The notes under the pieces are model-generated. The model saw only the letters and a list, made by a program, of their open reading frames with translations. It ran no database searches and was not told the origin of the DNA. From contig NZ_WWGH01000001.1 in assembly GCF_009865135.1 (NCBI RefSeq), forward strand, positions 1,488,001 through 1,552,000: DNA of 64,000 nt, read 5' to 3'. This DNA is from Streptomyces sp. SID8374. GTDB taxonomy: Bacteria > Actinomycetota > Actinomycetes > Streptomycetales > Streptomycetaceae. Positions 16,743-26,000 of this stretch are shown here, in pieces. Each line of letters starts with the position of its first letter. The stretch's first letter is position 1. Both the position numbers and the translations under genes were made by a program.

Positions 16743-17561
16743 TCAGGGCGCCAGCGCCGAGCCGAACGGCAGATTCCGGACCACGGTGAAGATCAGGAGC
16801 AGGGCGCCGATGCCCCACCACCAGGCGGGGGCAAGCGCGATCCGCAGCGGCTGTCCGCGCCAGGCCCGGACCAGCCACAGGACCCAGACGGCGGCGAAGA
16901 GGAAGTAGCCGGTGGTGGCGAGCGCGTTGGAGGAGAACGCGGCGCCGAGGTCGCCGTGGATGAAGGCGTGGGCGCTGCGGAGGCCGCCGCAGCCGGGGCA
17001 GAAGGCGCCGGTGATCTTGAGCAGGGGGCAGACGGGGTAGTGGCCGGGCTCGTTGGGGTCGACGGTGCCGACGTAGGCGAAGGCGGCGGTGACGGTGGCG
17101 AGGATGCCGAGGGGGGTGGCGAGGCGCCTCAGCCGACCCGGCGAGGGCTTGCGGACGGGGTCGTGCGCCCCTACCCAGCCCGTCCGGCGTTCGAGGACGG
17201 AACCGGGGCCTTGGGGGGCCGCTACCTGCGAGGGTTCCTCGCCCGAGGGGCCTGTGAACTCCGGGCCCACCCCCGCAAGGGTTCCGTCCTCGAACGCCGG
17301 ACGGGCTGGAGTGGCGAGGGTCTCGTCCCCGGAGCCCGGACGGGCTGGAGTGGCCAGGAGCTCGTCCCCCGAGGCCGGGCGGGCTGGAGTGGCGAGGGTC
17401 TCGTCCACGGACACAGGGTGGGCTGAAGTGGTGGGCCGGGCCATGTCCGGGGTCGGGCAGACCGTCAGGGGCATGTTCCAGGGGCCGACGCCCTCGGGCT
17501 CGGCTTCACGGTTCGGGTTCGGGGTCGGGGTGGCGTCCACCCGGTGATTGTCCCCGGTCAT
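16743..17561 (-). CDS. DUF2752 membrane protein with repeat-rich N-terminal extension
   Basis: The 272-residue frame ends in a classic DUF2752 domain: [19 protein letters not shown] near residue 180 and three hydrophobic segments from about residue 150 onward. The preceding ~130 residues are not typical of DUF2752 proteins. They contain four 13-residue repeats ([13 protein letters not shown] type) and a segment made from a dispersed intergenic-type repeat. ATG 17561 has a poor ribosome site and lies beside a terminator hairpin. Internal starts at about residues 30 and 40 are possible. Function unknown; often found near trp genes in Streptomyces. Confidence 0.75.
   Translation of the reverse strand: MTGDNHRVDATPTPNPNREAEPEGVGPWNMPLTVCPTPDMARPTTSAHPVSVDETLATPARPASGDELLATPARPGSGDETLATPARPAFEDGTLAGVGPEFTGPSGEEPSQVAAPQGPGSVLERRTGWVGAHDPVRKPSPGRLRRLATPLGILATVTAAFAYVGTVDPNEPGHYPVCPLLKITGAFCPGCGGLRSAHAFIHGDLGAAFSSNALATTGYFLFAAVWVLWLVRAWRGQPLRIALAPAWWWGIGALLLIFTVVRNLPFGSALAP
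17175..17309. repeat. 30-bp perfect inverted repeat related to a dispersed Streptomyces repeat
   Basis: 17175-17204 is perfectly complementary to 17280-17309. Both arms contain the core GTCCGGCGTTCGAGGAC, which resembles the stem of the dispersed elements at 37736-37863 and 61564-61700. Here it lies inside the reading frame of the DUF2752 protein. Confidence 0.85.
17301..17432. repeat. 39-bp tandem repeat inside the DUF2752 ORF
   Basis: Units beginning CGGGCTGGAGTGG recur exactly every 39 bases (17301, 17340, 17379 and a degraded copy at 17418). They encode the 13-residue repeats of the protein and keep the frame. The first unit overlaps one arm of the 30-bp inverted repeat, suggesting the array grew from that element. 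Confidence 0.85.
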
Positions 17562-17567
17562 ACGGAA

Positions 17568-17594
17568 AGGCGCAGCCCACCCGGGGCTGCGCCT
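17568..17594. terminator. Terminator hairpin after the HGxxPAAW gene
   Basis: AGGCGCAGCCC at 17568-17578 pairs perfectly with 17584-17594 across a 5-base loop. It is 23 bases beyond the stop of the 83-residue membrane protein and just before the DUF2752 start. Confidence 0.65.
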
Positions 17595-17616
17595 CGCTGC
17601 GTGTCGGCCGCGCGGG

Positions 17617-17868
17617 TCAGTGGGAGACCTGCGCCTCTCCGGCGCGCGCCCGGGCCTCCGCCAGCTCGGAGGACTCCTTCGGCATGCCGAGACCGGCCAG
17701 CTTCATGGCGTAACCGACGATGCCACCGGCGAAGATGACGGCGATACCGGCCCAGAAGCCGAGCGGGTTGGCCGCGACCATGAAGACGCCTGCGACGCAG
17801 AAGCCGATGAAGGAGATGATGACACCGGTCCAGGCGGCCGGGGTGTGTCCGTGGCTCGTGCCCGCCAT
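17617..17868 (-). CDS. Small HGxxPAAW-motif membrane protein
   Basis: An 83-residue protein with HGHTPAAW at residues ~6-13 and two hydrophobic helices (about 14-33 and 36-56), ending in a Glu/Ala-rich tail. The motif defines a small actinobacterial family of unknown function usually found near trp genes. ATG 17868 has GAGGAG directly upstream at good spacing; the longer frame to 17949 is not needed. It is followed by a terminator, and 123 bases separate it from the upstream membrane gene. Confidence 0.85.
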   Translation of the reverse strand: MAGTSHGHTPAAWTGVIISFIGFCVAGVFMVAANPLGFWAGIAVIFAGGIVGYAMKLAGLGMPKESSELAEARARAGEAQVSH

Positions 17869-17991
17869 GAGTTGCTCCTCGTTGATGTTGCGCAGTGGGT
17901 GTCGCTGTAGCTGTCGCTCGGGGGACGGCTCGCCTCCATTGTCCCGCACGGGGCCACCGGAGGTGAGCGGGGGGTCACCCCTCGGGAGTGT

Positions 17992-18672
17992 CTAGCCCGT
18001 CGGGTCCTCGCCCCGGTCCAGCGCCTTCCACAGCTCCTCGGGCCGGTCCGGGTCCGGGGCGGTGCGGGGCGCCTTGCGGGGGCGCGGGGTGCCGTCGCGC
18101 TCGTACCGGCCCGACATCGTGGGCCAGCGGTTGCCGAAACGGAGGGCGAGCAGCCCGGCGAGCAGGATCAGCACGCCCCCGGCGGCGGTGACATAGGGCC
18201 AGGCGGTGTGGGTGAGGGCGTCGATGGTGGCCGCCGCGTCACCGGTGGTGCGGGCGGCCTCCTCGTCGAGGGCCGTGCTGTCGGAGGCGCCCGCCCAGGC
18301 GCTGAGCGCGGCACCGAGGCCGCTGAGGGCGAGGAGGGCGGCGACGATACGGCGGCCCGCGCCGCGGACGGCGAAGACGGCGACGAGGGCGGCCAGGCCG
18401 ACGATCGCCAGGGCGGCCGGGGCCCCGGTGATGTCCTGGCCGTCGGCGGTCAGCGGCAGGGCGCCGCCGCCGGTGGCCGCCCGGCCCTCGGCCCAGATCT
18501 GGCCGGAGGCCAGGAGGACGACGGTCGCACCGGCCGCACCCAGGAGCAGCGCGAGGGCGAGCGACCGGCGGCTGCCCGAGGAGTCGGGCGCGGCTCCGGA
18601 AGACGCGTCGGGTGCGTCGTCGGCGGTTCGGGCACGGGGCTGGGGTACGGGGACAGCACTCACGTCGTCCAC
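17992..18672 (-). CDS. TIGR02234-type tryptophan-associated membrane protein
   Basis: A 226-residue membrane protein with about four hydrophobic segments: LALALLLGAAGATVVLLASGQ, APAALAIVGLAALVAVFAV, IVAALLALSGLGAALSAWAG and PYVTAAGGVLILLAGLLAL. The first is preceded by a Pro/Ala/Asp-rich N-terminus, and GRYERDGTPRPRKAP lies in the tail. This matches the conserved trp-region membrane family. It starts 14 bases after the trpE stop (GTG 18672, or GTG 18663), so it is co-transcribed with trpE. A role in tryptophan or precursor transport is a guess; function is unknown. Confidence 0.85.
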   Translation of the reverse strand: MDDVSAVPVPQPRARTADDAPDASSGAAPDSSGSRRSLALALLLGAAGATVVLLASGQIWAEGRAATGGGALPLTADGQDITGAPAALAIVGLAALVAVFAVRGAGRRIVAALLALSGLGAALSAWAGASDSTALDEEAARTTGDAAATIDALTHTAWPYVTAAGGVLILLAGLLALRFGNRWPTMSGRYERDGTPRPRKAPRTAPDPDRPEELWKALDRGEDPTG

Positions 18673-18686
18673 TATCCCTTACGGCG

Positions 18687-20180
18687 TCAGCGGTCGTGGA
18701 GCCGGTTGGCCGTATGGACGGCGCGCAGGACGGCGGCGGCCTTGTTGCGGCACTCGGTGTCCTCCGCCACCGGGTCCGAGTCCGCGACGACCCCGGCGCC
18801 CGCCTGCACGTACGCCGTACCGTCGCGCAGCAGCGCGGTGCGGATGGCGATGGCGGTGTCGGAGTCCCCGGCGAAGTCGAGGTAGCCGACGCAGCCCCCG
18901 TACAGTCCGCGTCGGCTCGGCTCCAGCTCCTCGATGATCTGCATGGCGCGCGGCTTGGGGGCGCCGGAGAGGGTGCCGGCGGGGAAGCAGGCGGTGAGGA
19001 CGTCGAAGGCGGTGCGGTCCTCGGTGACGCGGCCGGTGACGGTGGAGACGATGTGCATGACGTGGGAGTACCGCTCGATCGACATGAAGTCGACGACCTC
19101 CACGCTGCCCGGTTCGCAGACGCGGCCCAGGTCGTTGCGGCCGAGGTCGACGAGCATCAGGTGCTCGGCGCGCTCCTTGGGGTCGGCGAGCAGCTCCTCG
19201 GCGAGCGCCTGGTCCTCCTGCGGGGTGGCGCCGCGGTGCCGGGTCCCGGCGATCGGGTGGACCATGGCCCGTCCGTCCTCGACCTTGACCAGGGCCTCGG
19301 GGCTGGAGCCGACGACGTCGAACCCGTCGAAGCGGAAGAGGTACATGTACGGGGACGGGTTGGTGGCCCGCAGCACCCGGTAGACGTCCAGGGCGCTCGC
19401 GGTGCACGGGGTCTCGAAGCGCTGGGAGGGGACGACCTGGAAGGCCTCGCCCGCCCGGATGCGCTCCTTGATGTCCTCGACGGCCTCCTGGTAGGCCTCG
19501 CCGCCCCAGAGCGCGGTGTACGGGGGCAGCTCGGACGGGGGCAGGACGGCCGGGGCGTTCTCGACCGGGCGGCGCAGGTCCTGCTCCATGGCGTCGAGGC
19601 GGGCGACGGCGTCCGCGTACGCCTCGTCGACGCCGGTGGAGAGGTCGTTGTGGTTGATCGCGTTGGCGATCAGCAGGACCGTGCCGTTCTGGTGGTCGAG
19701 GACGGCGAGGTCCGAGGTGAGGAGCATGGTCAGCTCGGGGAGCTTCAGGTCGTCGCCGCCGTGCTCGCCGATCTTCTCCAGGCGGCGGACGACGTCGTAG
19801 CCGAGGTAGCCGACCATGCCGCCGGTGAAGGGCGGCAGCCCCGCGTCGCTCACCAGGTCGCGGGGGGTGTGGAGGGTCTCGACGGTGGCGCGCAGGGCGT
19901 CCAGCGGGTCGCCGCCGACGGGGACGCCGACGGGCGGGGTGCCGAGCCAGTGGGCCGCGCCGTCGCGGGCGGTGAGGGTGGCGTCGCTGCGTACGCCGAT
20001 GAAGGAGTAGCGCGACCAGGTGCGGCCGTTCTCCGCGGACTCCAGCAGGAAGGTGCCGGGGCGCTCGGCGGCGAGCTTGCGGTAGAGGCCGACCGGGGTG
20101 TCGCCGTCCGCGAGGAGGCGGCGGCTGACGGGGACGACGCGCCGGTCGACGGCCAGCTTGCGGAAGGTGTCGAGATCCAT
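18687..20180 (-). CDS. trpE: Anthranilate synthase component I
   Basis: A 497-residue chorismate-utilising enzyme making anthranilate from chorismate with ammonia from TrpG. The N-terminal feedback motif LLES (FLLESAEN near residue 46) is where tryptophan binds. The catalytic half has [44 protein letters not shown] and [15 protein letters not shown]. trpG and trpD are not in this window. It follows hisI by 9 bases, so no attenuator leader fits directly in front of it. It is coupled with the downstream TIGR02234 membrane gene. Confidence 0.97.
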   Translation of the reverse strand: MDLDTFRKLAVDRRVVPVSRRLLADGDTPVGLYRKLAAERPGTFLLESAENGRTWSRYSFIGVRSDATLTARDGAAHWLGTPPVGVPVGGDPLDALRATVETLHTPRDLVSDAGLPPFTGGMVGYLGYDVVRRLEKIGEHGGDDLKLPELTMLLTSDLAVLDHQNGTVLLIANAINHNDLSTGVDEAYADAVARLDAMEQDLRRPVENAPAVLPPSELPPYTALWGGEAYQEAVEDIKERIRAGEAFQVVPSQRFETPCTASALDVYRVLRATNPSPYMYLFRFDGFDVVGSSPEALVKVEDGRAMVHPIAGTRHRGATPQEDQALAEELLADPKERAEHLMLVDLGRNDLGRVCEPGSVEVVDFMSIERYSHVMHIVSTVTGRVTEDRTAFDVLTACFPAGTLSGAPKPRAMQIIEELEPSRRGLYGGCVGYLDFAGDSDTAIAIRTALLRDGTAYVQAGAGVVADSDPVAEDTECRNKAAAVLRAVHTANRLHDR

Positions 20181-20189
20181 GGCCGGACC

Positions 20190-20573
20190 TTAGCTGTCGA
20201 TGAGGGTGAGGACGTCGGCGTCGAAGCAGGTGCGGTCGCCGGTGTGGCAGGCGGCGCCCGTCTGGTCGACCTTGACCAGCACGGTGTCGGCGTCGCAGTC
20301 CAGGGCGACGGACTTCACCCGCTGGATGTGGCCGGAGGTGTCGCCCTTGACCCAGTACTCCTGGCGGCTGCGCGACCAGTAGGTGCAGCGGCCGGTGGTG
20401 AGGGTGCGGTGCAGCGCCTCGTCGTCCATCCAGCCGAGCATCAGCACCTCGCCGGTGTCGTACTGCTGGGCGATGGCCGGGACCAGGCCGTCGGCGCCGC
20501 GCTTGAGGCGCGCGGCGATGGCGGGGTCGAGGCTGCTGGCGGGGGGTGTGGGGCCGGGCGTGCTGCTGGTCAT
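20190..20573 (-). CDS. hisI: Phosphoribosyl-AMP cyclohydrolase
   Basis: A 127-residue enzyme that opens the adenine ring of PR-AMP (third histidine step) using Zn2+ and Mg2+. Landmarks are [26 protein letters not shown], the Asp ladder [14 protein letters not shown], and the metal Cys residues in [15 protein letters not shown] 20573 (MTSSTPGP) is the likely start. It is the monofunctional form, with the HisE step encoded elsewhere. It is separated from the main his operon by ~7 kb of regulators and other genes and instead leads the trpE unit. Confidence 0.95.
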   Translation of the reverse strand: MTSSTPGPTPPASSLDPAIAARLKRGADGLVPAIAQQYDTGEVLMLGWMDDEALHRTLTTGRCTYWSRSRQEYWVKGDTSGHIQRVKSVALDCDADTVLVKVDQTGAACHTGDRTCFDADVLTLIDS

Positions 20574-20657
20574 GGGCCCATTGTGCCGTGGTGGCGGGGG
20601 CTTCCCGGGCGGACGTCCACTGGGCGGACCCCGGGTGACGGTCGTACGCTGGCGGGC

Positions 20658-21290
20658 ATGTCGACCCATGCGAAGCGTGAACGTCTTCTGCTCGCCGATC
20701 TGTTGGAAGCGGCCGGTCCCGAGGCACCGACCCTGTGCGAAGGCTGGAAGACCCGTGATCTGGCCGCCCATGTGGTGGTCCGTGAGCGCCGCGCCGACGC
20801 GGCGGGCGGGCTGGTGATCTCCGCCCTGAAGAACCGGCTGGAGCGGGTGCAGGGCGAGTTCGCGGCGAAGCCGTACGAGGAGCTGATCCAGCTGATCCGT
20901 ACGGGACCGCCCCGGTTCTCGCCGATGTCCCTCAAGCAGATCGACGAGGCGGCGAACACGGTGGAGTTCTTCGTCCACACGGAGGACGTACGCCGGGCCC
21001 AGCCGGACTGGTCGCGGCGCGAGCTGGACCCGGTCTTCGCCGATGTGCTCTGGTCCAACGTCGAGAAGACCTCCCGGGTGCTGGGGCGCAAGTCCCCGGT
21101 GGGGCTGGTGCTGCGCCGCCCGGACGGCCGGACGGCGGTGGCCCACAAGGGCGCCCCGGTGGTGACGGTGACCGGGGAGCCCTCGGAGCTGCTGCTGTTC
21201 GCGTTCGGCCGGCAGGACGCGGCGGATGTGCAGGTGGAGGGCGAGAAGGACGCGGTGGACCGGCTGCACCGGGCCGCGCTGGGGATGTAG
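20658..21290 (+). CDS. TIGR03085-family (DinB/mycothiol-isomerase-like) protein
   Basis: A 210-residue protein of the actinobacterial TIGR03085 family. The N-terminus ([16 protein letters not shown], then [18 protein letters not shown] near residue 27) has the helical metal-site pattern of the DinB/maleylpyruvate-isomerase superfamily, and [15 protein letters not shown] holds a further conserved His. Many relatives depend on mycothiol, but this family has no settled reaction. It is the only plus-strand gene in this stretch, divergent from hisI with an 84-base gap, and its stop is only 3 bases from the pucR-like stop on the other strand. Confidence 0.8.
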   Translation: MSTHAKRERLLLADLLEAAGPEAPTLCEGWKTRDLAAHVVVRERRADAAGGLVISALKNRLERVQGEFAAKPYEELIQLIRTGPPRFSPMSLKQIDEAANTVEFFVHTEDVRRAQPDWSRRELDPVFADVLWSNVEKTSRVLGRKSPVGLVLRRPDGRTAVAHKGAPVVTVTGEPSELLLFAFGRQDAADVQVEGEKDAVDRLHRAALGM

Positions 21291-21293
21291 GCC

Positions 21294-22850
21294 CTACGAC
21301 CCGAGGAGCCGCCGGGCCGCCAGGGCGAGGGAGACCTCGACGGCGTCCCGGGGGCGGGTCAGACAGCGGCCGGTGAGCTGTTCGAAGCGGCGCAGCCGGT
21401 TGAGGACGGTGTTGCGGTGGCAGTAGAGCCGCGCGCCCGCCCGCTGCGCCGAGCCGTCCGCGTCCAGCCAGGCCGTCAGGGTCTCCACGATGACGTCCCG
21501 GTCCGAGGGGTCCAGCCGGTCCAGCGGGCCCAGCACCCGGTCGGCGAGGGCGGAGCCGAGGGCCGGGGAGGAGACGACGAGGGCGTCCGGGAGGTGCTCG
21601 TCCAGCAGGACCGTGCCCCCGGAGGCCGGGCAGGCGCGCAGCGCGGTCTCCGCCAGCCGCCGGGCGTCCCCGAGCGCGGCCAGCCCGTCCACGGGCGAGC
21701 CGATCCCGGCCCGGGTGCCGGCGGGGGCGCCCAGGGCCGCGGCGATGGCGCGCAGCTCGTCGGGGTCGCCCGTTTCGCCGGTGAGCCGGAGGATCGCGAA
21801 CTCGGCGTCGGGGCCGGTGTGCCAGAGGGGGGCGGGGGTGGGGGCCGGGTGCGGGCGCCCGTCCGGTGCCGGGGTCGGGACCTCTTGCGGGCGCCCGGTG
21901 GCTGCCGGACTCGGGGTCGCGTGCGGGCGGCCGGTCGCTGCCGGACTCGGAATCGCGTGCGGGCGGCCGTCCCGTCCCGGGCCCCGGGCGGTGCGCAAGT
22001 GCCCGTCCGGTCCGTTCCGACCGTCCGATCCCGCCCGCCCGTCCGGGGCCTGGCCCGGAGCGGTGTCCGGAGCGGTGTCCGGCGCCTCGCCCGGGGACAG
22101 CGCGGCCGTCGGCAGGTTCAGGGATAGCCGGGCGGGGCCCGGCTGCTGGGGTCCGCGCGGGGCGGAGGCCACCGCGAGTACGGCGTACCGTCCCTGCTCC
22201 GGCAGTCCCAGCATGGCCGCCGCCTCGCAGAGGTCCGCGATGCGCGCGGTCCCGTCCAGCAGCGCCGCGATCATCAGCCGCTGCTGGTTCTCGCGCCGCC
22301 AGGAGAGCCGCCGCTCGGCCTGCCGGTAGGCGTCGCCGACGATGCGGCAGTGCTCGTCGACGAAGTTCCACACATCGGCGGCGACATGGACGAGCAGCCG
22401 TACGTCGTCGGGGTCGCGGCGGGCCGTCTCGTCCACCAGGTCCTGCCAGACCATCGCGCCGCCCATCCGGAAGGCGTGCAGGACGGCGTCGAGGGGGACG
22501 CCCTGTTCGGCGCGGATCTCGCCGATCCGGCGGGAGGTGCGATGGGCGGCCTCGCGGTACTCCCGGGGCTGGATCAGCGAGCCGACGTTGTGCCGCAGCG
22601 AGTGGTGGACCTCCTGCCAGACCTCGGCCCGGTCGGAGTCGATCGCCGCCCGGTAGCCGGGTTCCTGTTCGTACAGGGCGTCGACGAGCCGGTCGGTGAG
22701 GACCGGGAGCGAGGCCACGAGGACCCGGGCGGCCCGGTGCAGCACCTCGACGGCTTCGCGGTCGGCCAGGGAACGCAGGCGCTGGGGCAACGGCGACACG
22801 GGGTGGGTGCCCTGAAGCACCGCGATCCGCGAACGTACGACCTGTGGCAT
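21294..22850 (-). CDS. PucR-type transcriptional regulator with C-terminal helix-turn-helix
   Basis: A 518-residue protein. It contains an N-terminal helical sensor-like region (about 1-185), a GGDEF-like/PucR middle region interrupted by four 12-residue repeats (GRPHA-x-PSPAAT type, about 290-340), and the C-terminal PucR HTH (TLTAWLDADGSAQRAGARLYCHRNTVLNRLRRFEQLTG). ATG 22850 has GGAGG 6 bases upstream. The family includes activators of purine, proline and catabolic genes; the ligand here is unknown. A perfect TACCG-n6-CGGTA palindrome lies ~110 bases upstream and could be its autoregulatory site. Confidence 0.85.
   Translation of the reverse strand: MPQVVRSRIAVLQGTHPVSPLPQRLRSLADREAVEVLHRAARVLVASLPVLTDRLVDALYEQEPGYRAAIDSDRAEVWQEVHHSLRHNVGSLIQPREYREAAHRTSRRIGEIRAEQGVPLDAVLHAFRMGGAMVWQDLVDETARRDPDDVRLLVHVAADVWNFVDEHCRIVGDAYRQAERRLSWRRENQQRLMIAALLDGTARIADLCEAAAMLGLPEQGRYAVLAVASAPRGPQQPGPARLSLNLPTAALSPGEAPDTAPDTAPGQAPDGRAGSDGRNGPDGHLRTARGPGRDGRPHAIPSPAATGRPHATPSPAATGRPQEVPTPAPDGRPHPAPTPAPLWHTGPDAEFAILRLTGETGDPDELRAIAAALGAPAGTRAGIGSPVDGLAALGDARRLAETALRACPASGGTVLLDEHLPDALVVSSPALGSALADRVLGPLDRLDPSDRDVIVETLTAWLDADGSAQRAGARLYCHRNTVLNRLRRFEQLTGRCLTRPRDAVEVSLALAARRLLGS
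21851..21970. repeat. 36-bp tandem repeat in the pucR-like gene
   Basis: Units starting GCGGGCG recur at 21851, 21887, 21923 and 21959, exactly 36 bases apart. They encode 12-residue Gly-Arg-Pro-His/Pro-Ala repeats in the middle of the regulator. The two central copies are nearly identical. Confidence 0.85.
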
Positions 22851-22957
22851 GGCGGCCTCCACCGGGAATCGGCCGGCTGCGCGATCGGCCGGCTCGGAGC
22901 ACCCGGCCCGGCAGGGCACGAGCACAGCCGAATGATCCTGACGCCCGCAGAATGGCA

Positions 22958-22973
22958 TACCGCCCGGTCGGTA
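22958..22973. promoter_or_regulatory. Palindrome TACCG-n6-CGGTA (candidate operator)
   Basis: A perfect 5-bp inverted repeat with a 6-base spacer lies between the LuxR-type gene (stop 23039) and the pucR-like gene (start 22850). This form is typical of dimeric TetR/GntR-like binding sites. It is placed to control the pucR-like promoter. Confidence 0.4.
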
Positions 22974-23038
22974 CCTAGGGGTCTGCGCGGAACTTTGTCA
23001 TCACGGTCTCGCAACCCCGCGGCCATCGGGGACGGGGC

Positions 23039-26000
23039 TCAGGGGCCCAGCAGGCGGGCCAGCTCGGTGCGGGAGCGGATGCCGAGGGCGGCGAAGACGT
23101 TGCGGAGGTGGTGGTCGACCGTGCGCGGGCTGAGCGAGAGGCGGAGCGCGACCTCGCGGTTGGTGGCCCCTTCGGCGACGCAGCGGGCGATGCGCTGCTG
23201 CTGCGGGGTGAGCGCGGCGAGCGCCCCGTCCGTCGCGGGCCGCACCGACGGGCCGTGCTCCCCCGCCGCCCGTAACTCGCCGGCCGCCCGCTCCGCCCAG
23301 GCGCGGGCCGAGCAGCGCTGGAAGGCGACGAGGGCGTCGCGCAGCGGGGTGCGGGCCTCGCGGGTACGCCGTCGGCGGCGGAGCCACTGCCCGTACAGGA
23401 GCTGGGTGCGGGCCCGTTCGAAGTCGCCGCCCGCCCGTTCGTGGTGGGCCAGGGCCTGCGCGTACCGGGCGTCGGCCTCGTCGGCGGTGGCCAGCAGGGC
23501 CTGGCAGCGGGCGAGTTGGGCGGGGGCCTGCGGGTCGGCGGTGCGGGCGGTCCACCCGGCGAACTCGGCGACGGCGGCGCGGAGTTCGCCGGCCTCCGCG
23601 GCTGCCCGTCCCGCGAGGACGGCGGCCTCGATGTAGCAGGGCACGGCGAGCATCCGGGCGGCGAAGTGGCCCTGCCGGGGGCCGGGGCGCACCAGCGGGC
23701 CGAGCCGGGCGGCCGCCTCATCGGAGCGTCCGGCGGCGAGGTCGGCCCGCGCCCTGGCCCAGGTGGCGAGGGTCGCGGGCTGGGCCAGCCCGTGCGGCCC
23801 GGCCCCGGCGAGCGCGGCGTCGCAGTGGGCGGCGCAGGCCTCGGCGGGCCCCTCCACGGAGGCGGCGAGGGCCAGGGCGGCGTGGAGGTGGACGGCGCTG
23901 TTGGGCTGCCCGGTACGGCGTGCGGCGTGCAGCCCCTCCAGGGCATGGGCGCGGGCCCCCGCGTGGAGCCCGGCCCGCAGCTCGGCGTAGGCCAGGTGCT
24001 CCAGGGCCTGCGGCAGCAGCGCGTCGGGCCCACTGGTCCGTACGGCGGCGAGCGCCCGCGCCCCGGTCCGGCAGGCGGTGGCGACCTCCCCGAGGACGAG
24101 GGCGGCAACCCCGGCACGGAGGAGGGCGGCGGGGGCGGTTGCGGGGGCGGCTCGGCTCACCGGTTCCGCTGGGTCCGCCGGGTCTGCGGGGTCCGCCGGG
24201 TGCAGGCACTGGCGGAGCAGCGCATGCCCCGCCTCGGCGCTTCCGGCGAGCACCGCGCACATCCCGGCCCGGTAGGCGGCGAACGCACGGTCGTACGGGG
24301 CCGGGTCGATGCGGCCCATGGCCTCCAGGTAACAGGCCGCGTCCCCCATCACCCAGGCCGCCTCGGCCGCACCGAGGAGGGCGTCGAGGGCCCGCCCGGG
24401 GTCGTACGGCCCGAGGAGCGCGGCCGCGGCGAGGAGGGCCGCGTGGGCATCGGCTGCGGGCCCGGAACGCAGGGCGAGCAGGCCGTGGACGTAGGGGGCG
24501 AGCCCGTGGCGGGGCGCGGCGGCCTGCTCCCCCGCCGCCCCGGTGCGGGCCAGCAGGGCGCGGGCCCGTCCCGGGTCCCCGGCGAGGGCCGCCTGCTCGG
24601 CCGCCGCGGCGAACCGGGCCGAGCGCAGGGGCTGATCGGTGGTGAGCGCGGCGGCGCGGGCCAGGGCCGAGGAACGCTCGGCATGCGGGTACGGGGCGGT
24701 CGCGGCGGCCTCCAGCCGGGCGGCGAGCCCCATGTCCGGGCCGGGGGCGGCACAGGCCAGCTGGACGAGGGAGGCGAGCGGGGCGGGGCGGTCGCCGGGA
24801 GGCGGCGACGACAGCGCCGACGCGGCGGCCCGGCCACCGGCAGCGGCCGCCGGGGTGGGCGACGGGGCCGGGCGGTCGCCGGGGTGCGCCGTCGCGTCCG
24901 GCGAGCCGGTGCGGGCGCCGGAGTGCGCCGACCGGGTTGACGAGGCGGTGCGGGCGCCGGAGTGCATCATCGGGTCGGGCCCGTCGCCGGAGCGCACCGG
25001 CGCCCCCGGCGAGGCAGGGCGGCCACCGGAAGACGCCGACGCGGCAGGGGCGGTGGTCCGGTCGCCGGTCTCCGCCAGCAGGGCCGCCAGCAGCTCGTGG
25101 GTGGCGCGGCGGTGGGCGGGTGGGGCGTGGTGCAGGACCGCGCGGGCGAACAGCGGGTGGCTGAAGTGGACCCGGCTGCCCGCCCGTTGGAGGAACCCCT
25201 GGGTGGCGGCCGAACCGAACAGGACGCCGTCCAGGAAGTCCCGGGGCAGCCCGGTCCGGGTGCCGGCGCGCAGCAGGAGCAAGGCGTCCGCCCCCGCGCC
25301 GGCGGGCTCGTGCTCCTGGGCTGCGGCCGCCAGCAGGAGCAGCGCCCGGGTGTGCGCCGGGAGCCCGTCGAGGCGGTCCGCGTGCGCGGCCAGCACGCCC
25401 TCTGCGCCGGGCAACGGGCAGGGCAGCGGGGTCCGCCCGGCGAGCTGGTCCGGGGTGAGGCGGGCGGTGAGCCCGGTGAGGAGGCGGGGGTTGCCGGCCG
25501 CCTCCCGGAGGAGCTCGGCGCGGACGACCGGGTCGAGTCCCCCCGTAACGCCGGAAAGTCGTTGCGGGGGACGACCGGGGACCTCCACGCCGTCGGGCAT
25601 CCCCGCACCCCGGGCAAGGCCCTCCGTACCACCGGCGAACCCCCCACCACGACCGGGGCCTTCCACACCACCGGAAACCCCCGCACCCCGGACAAGGCCC
25701 GCCCTACCACCGGCGAACCCCCCACCACGACCGGGGCCTTCCACACCACCGGAAACCCCCGCACCCCGGACGCCCCCCTCCCCACCCCCCGTAAGCCGGT
25801 CCAGCAGCGCTGACGACGCGTTCTCGTCCAACGGGCCGAGGCGGAGTGTGGGCAGGCCGGTGAAGGCGGGGCCGTCGTCTGCCGTGATCAGGACGGCGAC
25901 ACGGCTGTCCGCGCCGAGTCTGCGGGCCGCGAAGCCGAGGGCGGTGCGGGAGGCCGGGTCCCAGGCGTGGGCGTCGTCGGCGCAGACCAGCAGCGGGCGG

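Noticed and set aside
20181..20189. Possible trp attenuator in front of trpE
   Set aside because: Only 9 bases separate hisI and trpE, leaving no room for a leader peptide with Trp codons.
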